A DNA stretch of 64,000 bases from assembly GCA_017442155.1 (NCBI GenBank), contig JAFSAU010000030.1, positions 49,088-113,087 of the forward strand, in the 5' to 3' direction. The position numbers were made by a program, and so were the translations under genes. Source of the stretch: Clostridia bacterium (lineage in GTDB: Bacteria > Bacillota > Clostridia > UMGS1883 > UMGS1540). Below the pieces are notes generated by a model. It was given only the letters and a program-made list of their open reading frames with translations, did no database searches and was not told the origin of the DNA. Positions within the stretch are counted from its first letter, which is position 1. Every line of letters starts with the position of its first letter. Positions 60,132 through 64,000 of this stretch are shown here, in pieces.

Positions 60132-61233
60132 TCTTTACAACAAGCATAATTCCTGCCAAAAGTATCAAAAACCCAAAATTAAATACTGAAAACAACTCTA
60201 TATAATACTTTGTTTTTCCAGTATTATGCTTTGTGTACTCCCGGAAGGTGATGAGGCTCGCCAGCGACGAAATCAGCGTCCCCACGCCACCTATATTCAC
60301 CCCGACCAGCAAATCAGCATAATTTTGCGTAAACTGCGAAAGCAGTATAGCCGACGGCACATTACTGATGACCTGGCAGGAAAATATGCTGAAAAGCAGT
60401 GTGCTCTTATCTAAAAGCATCGAAAAAAGCAAACGCACTGCCTCTATCCGGGCCATATTCCCTGCAAAAATGAAGAAAAAAACAAAGGTAAAAAGGAGAG
60501 GATAATCCACCATTTTCAGTGCTTTTCTGTCAGCAAAAAACAAAACGGCCGGAATCAGCACCAGACCAATGCCATAAGGAATCCCACGGAACACAATCAG
60601 AATGGACACTGCAAACAGCACTAAATACAATGCGGTTTTCCCGGGGTTTACTACCATCCTTTCCTCTTCCATCTCCAGCGGCTCCGGTCTTACAAACACG
60701 AGACAGCACACGGTAATCAACAGTACCGATACCAAAAACGGCAGGGCCATAATCCGCACGAATTCCAGATTCGGAATGGAATACGCGGAATACAAATATA
60801 AATTCTGCGGATTGCCGAAGGGTGTCAGCATCCCGCCCAGATTAGCGGCAATATTCTGCATGACAAAAGTGAATGCCATATATTTTTCTTTTCCTGTCGA
60901 CGAAAGGGCCAGATACCCCAGCGGCAGAAACGTCAGAAGTGCCATGTCATTGGCAATAAGCATAGAACCGATAAAGGTTATGTACACAAGGGCCAGAACG
61001 GCCATCCTCGCGTTTTTAAACAGCTGTACAACCTTCCGTGCCAGCATATAGAAAAAATGGATATTTTTCAGCGCGCAGACCACAGCAAGCACACAGAACA
61101 GACAAGCCAATGTCTTATAGTCAAAATACCCCAGGTACTCTTTATCCACCGGAACGAGCATGGAAGTTATTACCGCCGCCAGAAGTGCGATAACCATCAC
61201 CGTGTTTTTCTTGATAAAGCCTTTTATTTTCAT
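60127..61233 (-). CDS. SLC13/CitM-ArsB-type ion transporter
   Basis: A membrane carrier of 368 residues with about ten helices. LGGMLTPFGNPQNLYLYS resembles the first hairpin motif (SNPT-type, here GNPQN), and SCQVISNVPSAILLSQFT the second (SNVP), of the ion transporter superfamily. Substrates in this group are dicarboxylates, citrate, arsenite or Na+/H+. It has its own promoter. No neighbour hints at the substrate. Confidence 0.85.
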   Translation of the reverse strand: MKIKGFIKKNTVMVIALLAAVITSMLVPVDKEYLGYFDYKTLACLFCVLAVVCALKNIHFFYMLARKVVQLFKNARMAVLALVYITFIGSMLIANDMALLTFLPLGYLALSSTGKEKYMAFTFVMQNIAANLGGMLTPFGNPQNLYLYSAYSIPNLEFVRIMALPFLVSVLLITVCCLVFVRPEPLEMEEERMVVNPGKTALYLVLFAVSILIVFRGIPYGIGLVLIPAVLFFADRKALKMVDYPLLFTFVFFFIFAGNMARIEAVRLLFSMLLDKSTLLFSIFSCQVISNVPSAILLSQFTQNYADLLVGVNIGGVGTLISSLASLITFREYTKHNTGKTKYYIELFSVFNFGFLILLAGIMLVVKM

Positions 61234-61268
61234 GCCACTTTTTTCCTTTGTATTTTTTGTCCAGTACT

Positions 61269-61296
61269 ATTATACGCAAAATCACGAAAATGTCAA
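61269..61296 (-). promoter_or_regulatory. Promoter of the SLC13-like gene
   Basis: Minus strand: TTGACA (61296-61291), 16-bp spacer, TATAAT (61274-61269). Confidence 0.8.
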
Positions 61297-61332
61297 GCTT
61301 TTTTCAAAAATATATTTCCTTTATATTGCAGA

Positions 61333-61361
61333 AAAAGCGACGTGGATTCCACATCGCTTTT
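61333..61361 (-). terminator. Terminator after the coiled-coil protein gene
   Basis: AAAAGCGACGTGG (61333-61345) pairs with CCACATCGCTTTT (61349-61361), one mismatch. On the minus strand TTTTTC follows. Confidence 0.8.
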
Positions 61362-61382
61362 GCTTCTCTTAAAATTATGTAC

Positions 61383-61823
61383 CTATTTCCGCAGCTCTTC
61401 TCTGCCGGCATGAATTTCTGTTGCCAGATTTCCGAGACGGCTTTCAATGCCTGCCAGCACATCATCTGCATACTGTCTTGCCCCGAGACGGATTTCCCGT
61501 GCATTCTTCTGCGCATTTGCCAGCACCTCATTTGCCTGGTCATACGCCTTTTTCGTAATTTCATGCTCATTCACAAGCTGCTGCTTCTGCTCCTCCGCGC
61601 CGCGGATAATGTCAGCAGCCTCCTTGTGTGCTTCTTCCATAATCTGGGTACGCTGTTCCGTAACCCACTTTGCCTTTTTCAGGTCCTCAGGCAGCCGGAG
61701 ACGAATATCGCTGATGAGCTCCATGAAGTCCTCTTTATCAATCATCGTCTTGTGTAAAATGGGCCAGGTAAAACTGCTTTCGATTAAATCCTCCAGCTGG
61801 TCAATTACATCAAAAATTTCCAT
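61383..61823 (-). CDS. Coiled-coil protein (DivIVA/ATPase-like helix protein)
   Basis: A 146-residue, almost wholly helical protein. It starts MEIFDVIDQLEDLIESSF and then has a long amphipathic coil (about 55-140) rich in Glu, Gln, Ala and Lys. The family is common in Clostridia and is often annotated only as ATPase or DivIVA-like from coiled-coil matches; no P-loop is present. A role in cell shape or division is a guess. RBS GGGAGG, own promoter and terminator. Confidence 0.75.
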   Translation of the reverse strand: MEIFDVIDQLEDLIESSFTWPILHKTMIDKEDFMELISDIRLRLPEDLKKAKWVTEQRTQIMEEAHKEAADIIRGAEEQKQQLVNEHEITKKAYDQANEVLANAQKNAREIRLGARQYADDVLAGIESRLGNLATEIHAGREELRK

Positions 61824-61875
61824 GCGCTGGTTTCCTCCCTTGTATAAAATACGACATTATTCTACTTGTATATGT

Positions 61876-61904
61876 ATTTTATCATATCCGCGCGGCATTG
61901 TCAA
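61876..61904 (-). promoter_or_regulatory. Promoter of the coiled-coil protein gene
   Basis: Minus strand: TTGACA (61904-61899), 17-bp spacer, TAAAAT (61881-61876). Confidence 0.75.
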
Positions 61905-61951
61905 CATATTTTCGTCAAATTTTTGTCACTTTTTCGCTTTTCACTTTATAA

Positions 61952-61980
61952 TTGACTTTTCCGGCCGTCTGTGGTACAAT
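61952..61980 (+). promoter_or_regulatory. Promoter of the HAD-GtrA gene
   Basis: TTGACT (61952-61957), 17-bp spacer, TACAAT (61975-61980). Confidence 0.8.
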
Positions 61981-62011
61981 ATCTTAAGGAAAAAAGGAGG
62001 ATTTTTCTTAC

Positions 62012-62974
62012 ATGAATGTATATGATTTTGACGAAACAATTTACGATGGAGACAGTACGCGTGATTTTTATTTCTACTGTCTGAAAACATATCCACGCAT
62101 CCTCCTGGACCTGCCTGTCCAGGGATGGAATTTTCTGTTTTTTGCTCTGGGGCTTATGCCTAAAACGGCGTTTAAAGAACGTTTTTACCGCTTTTTCCGC
62201 CGCATCCCGGATATGGACACGGCTGTTTCAGATTTCTGGGACAAAAATTTCTGTAAAATCAAGCCCTGGTATCTTGTGCAAAAACGTTCCGACGATGTGA
62301 TTGTTTCTGCCTCCCCCGCTTTTCTTCTGGGAATCCCCTGCAAAAAGCTCGGTATTGCACCGCCCATTGCCTCCCGGGTGGATATGCACACAGGAAAATA
62401 TACAGGCGAAAACTGCTACGGAGAGGAGAAACCGCCCCGCTTTGCCGAAAAGCATCCGGACGGAAAAATTGAAGCTTTTTTCTCCGATTCGCTTTCTGAC
62501 ACGCCCCTGTCGCTTCTTGCCGAGGAGCGATTTATCGTCCGCGGAGACCGCCTGGTTCCCTGGAACGAATATACCCCTTCAGTTTTTTCCCGTATAAAGC
62601 GTACCTTTCTTTCTCCTTCGTTTTTCCGCTTTTTACTGATCGGCGTATTAAACACAGCGGCGACAACCGTGTTTTCCGTACTTTATAACCGCCTGATTCC
62701 GTCGGCAGTGCCCGCTTTTGCCCTCGGTTATGTGACGACAAACGTGCTTGCCTTTCTTCTGAACTGCCGGTTTACATTCAAGAAAAGACCCACCCTCGGG
62801 CGTTTTCTGAAATTTGCGCTCTCCTATGTACCGAATTTTCTGATTCAGTGCGCCTGTGTCTGGCTGCTTTGCGGCGTCTTCGGTCTGCCTGAAACTTTAT
62901 CCTACGCCGCCGCTGCAGTAATTGGCGTGCCGGTAACATTTATCCTTATGAAACTATTTGCTTTTAAAAAGTAG
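62012..62974 (+). CDS. HAD-type phosphatase fused to a GtrA-like membrane domain
   Basis: A 320-residue two-domain protein. N-terminal HAD part (about 1-195): catalytic motif VYDFDETIYDGDST with Asp5, Asp7 and Thr9, motif II-like VIVSASPAFLL, and motif IV-like EAFFSDSLSD. C-terminal GtrA part (about 205-320) has four helices, starting FFRFLLIGVLNTAATTVFSVLYN and with NCRFTFKKR, the GtrA signature. GtrA proteins act with undecaprenyl-linked sugars, so the phosphatase may work on a lipid-linked or sugar phosphate. RBS AAAGGAGG. Monocistronic. Confidence 0.88.
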   Translation: MNVYDFDETIYDGDSTRDFYFYCLKTYPRILLDLPVQGWNFLFFALGLMPKTAFKERFYRFFRRIPDMDTAVSDFWDKNFCKIKPWYLVQKRSDDVIVSASPAFLLGIPCKKLGIAPPIASRVDMHTGKYTGENCYGEEKPPRFAEKHPDGKIEAFFSDSLSDTPLSLLAEERFIVRGDRLVPWNEYTPSVFSRIKRTFLSPSFFRFLLIGVLNTAATTVFSVLYNRLIPSAVPAFALGYVTTNVLAFLLNCRFTFKKRPTLGRFLKFALSYVPNFLIQCACVWLLCGVFGLPETLSYAAAAVIGVPVTFILMKLFAFKK

Positions 62975-62975
62975 T

Positions 62976-63010
62976 GAAACGGGGCGATGGAATTTCCATC
63001 GCCCCGTTTC
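62976..63010. terminator. Bidirectional terminator between the HAD-GtrA gene and nagB
   Basis: A perfect stem of at least 15 bp, from GAAACGGGGCGATGG (62976-62990) to its complement ending at 63010. It lies between convergent genes. Confidence 0.85.
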
Positions 63011-63046
63011 TGCGGATTATAATGATAATAAAAGAACAGGCTGATT

Positions 63047-63784
63047 TTAGAAGGATTCGTGCATCTTTGCCGCCGTTGCCTCATCAGTCACAACCGTAAC
63101 ATCGTTGTGCATCTGCAGCATAGTTGCAGGAATCTGCGTAGTAATCTTGCCGCTGGCCAGTGCGTCCAGAATCGGCACCTTGTTTTCGCCGTTTATCAAA
63201 ATAATGATTTTCTTAGCTTTCAGAATCGGTGCCATGCCCATGGTAATTGCAAAACGTGGCACGTCCTCAATTTTTTCAAAAAATCTGGAATTTACCTCAA
63301 TTGTGTTCTCTGTCAGAGCTGTTTTGTGGGTACCGGCCACAAGCTCGGCATCCGGCTCATTAAAGCCAATATGACCGTTTACACCGCTTCCCAGAAACTG
63401 GAAGTCCAGTCCACCGGCTTCTTCAATCATGCGGTCATACTTTTTGCCCTCCGCGTCCGGGTCCTCACAGTTGCCGCAAGGAACATGCACGTTCTCCGGA
63501 AGAATGTTGATATGTCCGTGCAGATTCTGGTACATAAAGTACCGGTAGCTCTGGTCGTTGGCCGGGTCGATGGGATAATATTCGTCCAGATTAAATGTAG
63601 TAACCTTGGAAAAATCAATTTCCCCCGCCTTATTCATTTCCACCAGCCGGTTATACATCCCCACCGGTGTGGAGCCGGTCGCAAGCCCCAGAACTGCTGT
63701 GGGCTTATTGTTCACAATTTCCTTTACAACCTGGGCAGCCCATTCGCTCATGGCCGCATAATCTTTGCATACTAAAAACTTCAT
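63047..63784 (-). CDS. nagB: Glucosamine-6-phosphate deaminase
   Basis: Converts glucosamine 6-phosphate to fructose 6-phosphate and ammonia in amino-sugar use. 245 residues. LGLATGSTPVGMYNRLVE binds phosphate; FNLDEYYPI has the catalytic Asp-Glu; GSGVNGHIGFNEPDAE holds the His of the active site. RBS AAGGAG. It stands behind a promoter with a NagR/DasR-like operator. nagA is not seen before the window edge. Confidence 0.95.
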   Translation of the reverse strand: MKFLVCKDYAAMSEWAAQVVKEIVNNKPTAVLGLATGSTPVGMYNRLVEMNKAGEIDFSKVTTFNLDEYYPIDPANDQSYRYFMYQNLHGHINILPENVHVPCGNCEDPDAEGKKYDRMIEEAGGLDFQFLGSGVNGHIGFNEPDAELVAGTHKTALTENTIEVNSRFFEKIEDVPRFAITMGMAPILKAKKIIILINGENKVPILDALASGKITTQIPATMLQMHNDVTVVTDEATAAKMHESF

Positions 63785-63801
63785 TTTTATTCATCTCCTT
63801 A

Positions 63802-63817
63802 ACTGGTCTATACAAGT
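63802..63817. promoter_or_regulatory. NagR/DasR-type operator at nagB
   Basis: ACTGGTCTATACAAGT closely follows the dre consensus of GntR-family NagR (YvoA)/DasR regulators, A(C/G)TGGTCTAGACCA(C/G)T, and touches the -10 box. Binding would block nagB until glucosamine 6-phosphate or a related signal is present. The regulator gene is not in the window. Confidence 0.7.
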
Positions 63818-63843
63818 ATACCACAGTTTTTCCAATTATGCAA
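63815..63843 (-). promoter_or_regulatory. Promoter of nagB
   Basis: Minus strand: TTGCAT (63843-63838), 17-bp spacer, TATACT (63820-63815). Confidence 0.8.
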
Positions 63844-63896
63844 GAATTTTTTTGAAATTTGTAATGTAGGTTTACAATAGATGTGTTACACTACAC

Positions 63897-63934
63897 GCAA
63901 TTTTGTTACGAGCAAAGCTCATAACAGAAATTGC
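63897..63934. repeat. Imperfect inverted repeat near the window end
   Basis: GCAATTT (63897-63903) and AAATTGC (63928-63934) enclose GTTA-GAGC / GCTC-TAAC arms around an AAA loop. Long stem with a few mismatches and no T run; it may be an operator or RNA structure for a gene beyond the window. Confidence 0.45.
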
Positions 63935-64000
63935 ATGTTCTACAAAAAAATATACGGAACCTCTTAAATTTGTGTTATAGTTAAGTCACCACAACCAAAA

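Overview
This window reads as chromosome of an anaerobic Gram-positive bacterium of the class Clostridia, probably near Oscillospirales. The evidence is: PolC-type replicase, ClpE with an N-terminal zinc finger, the DUF1934-argS pair, a darA-holB-ricT cluster, DUF1292-ruvX, a 6S RNA of the ssrS type, rubrerythrin, the [FeFe]-hydrogenase maturases HydE/F/G, and lipoproteins and S-layer-homology (SLH) proteins. I cannot name a species. Genes are dense, short overlaps are common, and most sigma-A promoters have clear TTGACA-17-TATAAT form.

Layout. 0-8 kb: the 3' end of a class B penicillin-binding protein, then a purine operon (xpt and a BMP-family nucleoside ABC transporter), then rubrerythrin. 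7.8-8.35 kb: a nest of palindromes, one tRNA-Thr and a bidirectional terminator. 8.3-17.7 kb (minus): DUF1934-argS-S41 protease-ispG-polC-LprI-like lipoprotein. 17.7-23.5 kb (minus): trmN-like/rsmI/ddl, a small ferredoxin, and a FUSC-like protein with clpE. 23.5-25.3 kb: two sugar ABC permeases with no binding protein or ATPase beside them. 25.9-31.1 kb: efp with an acidic zinc-ribbon protein, and an SLH-asd-dapA-dapB lysine/diaminopimelate operon. 31.2-34 kb: ruvX-DUF1292-6S RNA-membrane protein. 34.1-44 kb (plus): phosphodiesterase, acetyl esterase, D-2-hydroxyacid dehydrogenase, DUF4886, then darA-holB-ricT-degV-smc. 44-49.2 kb is the accessory part: an XRE regulator divergent from a LytTR response regulator, a large secreted protein of unknown family, and a serine recombinase preceded by a 42-residue protein. 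49.3-51.9 kb: gnd and holA. 51.9-55.8 kb: the hydrogenase maturation operon TM1266-like/hydE/hydG/hydF behind a leader carrying an intrinsic terminator. 56-64 kb: lactate dehydrogenase, AEC transporter and amidohydrolase; dinB; an SLC13-like transporter; a coiled-coil protein; a HAD-GtrA fusion; and nagB with a NagR/DasR-type operator.

The most interesting points are: (1) the 6S RNA with its promoter inside the end of DUF1292 and a membrane-protein gene directly behind its terminator; (2) the terminator-bearing leader of the hyd operon; (3) the XRE/LytTR/secreted-protein block, with a 21-bp-spaced direct repeat over the LytTR promoter and a 31-bp-spaced repeat upstream of the secreted-protein promoter; (4) mutually exclusive hairpins between the BMP lipoprotein and its ATPase; (5) an RBS-overlapping stem in front of the 42-residue gene; (6) the palindrome cluster before tRNA-Thr. 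All functional calls come from reading motifs by eye; no database search was run.
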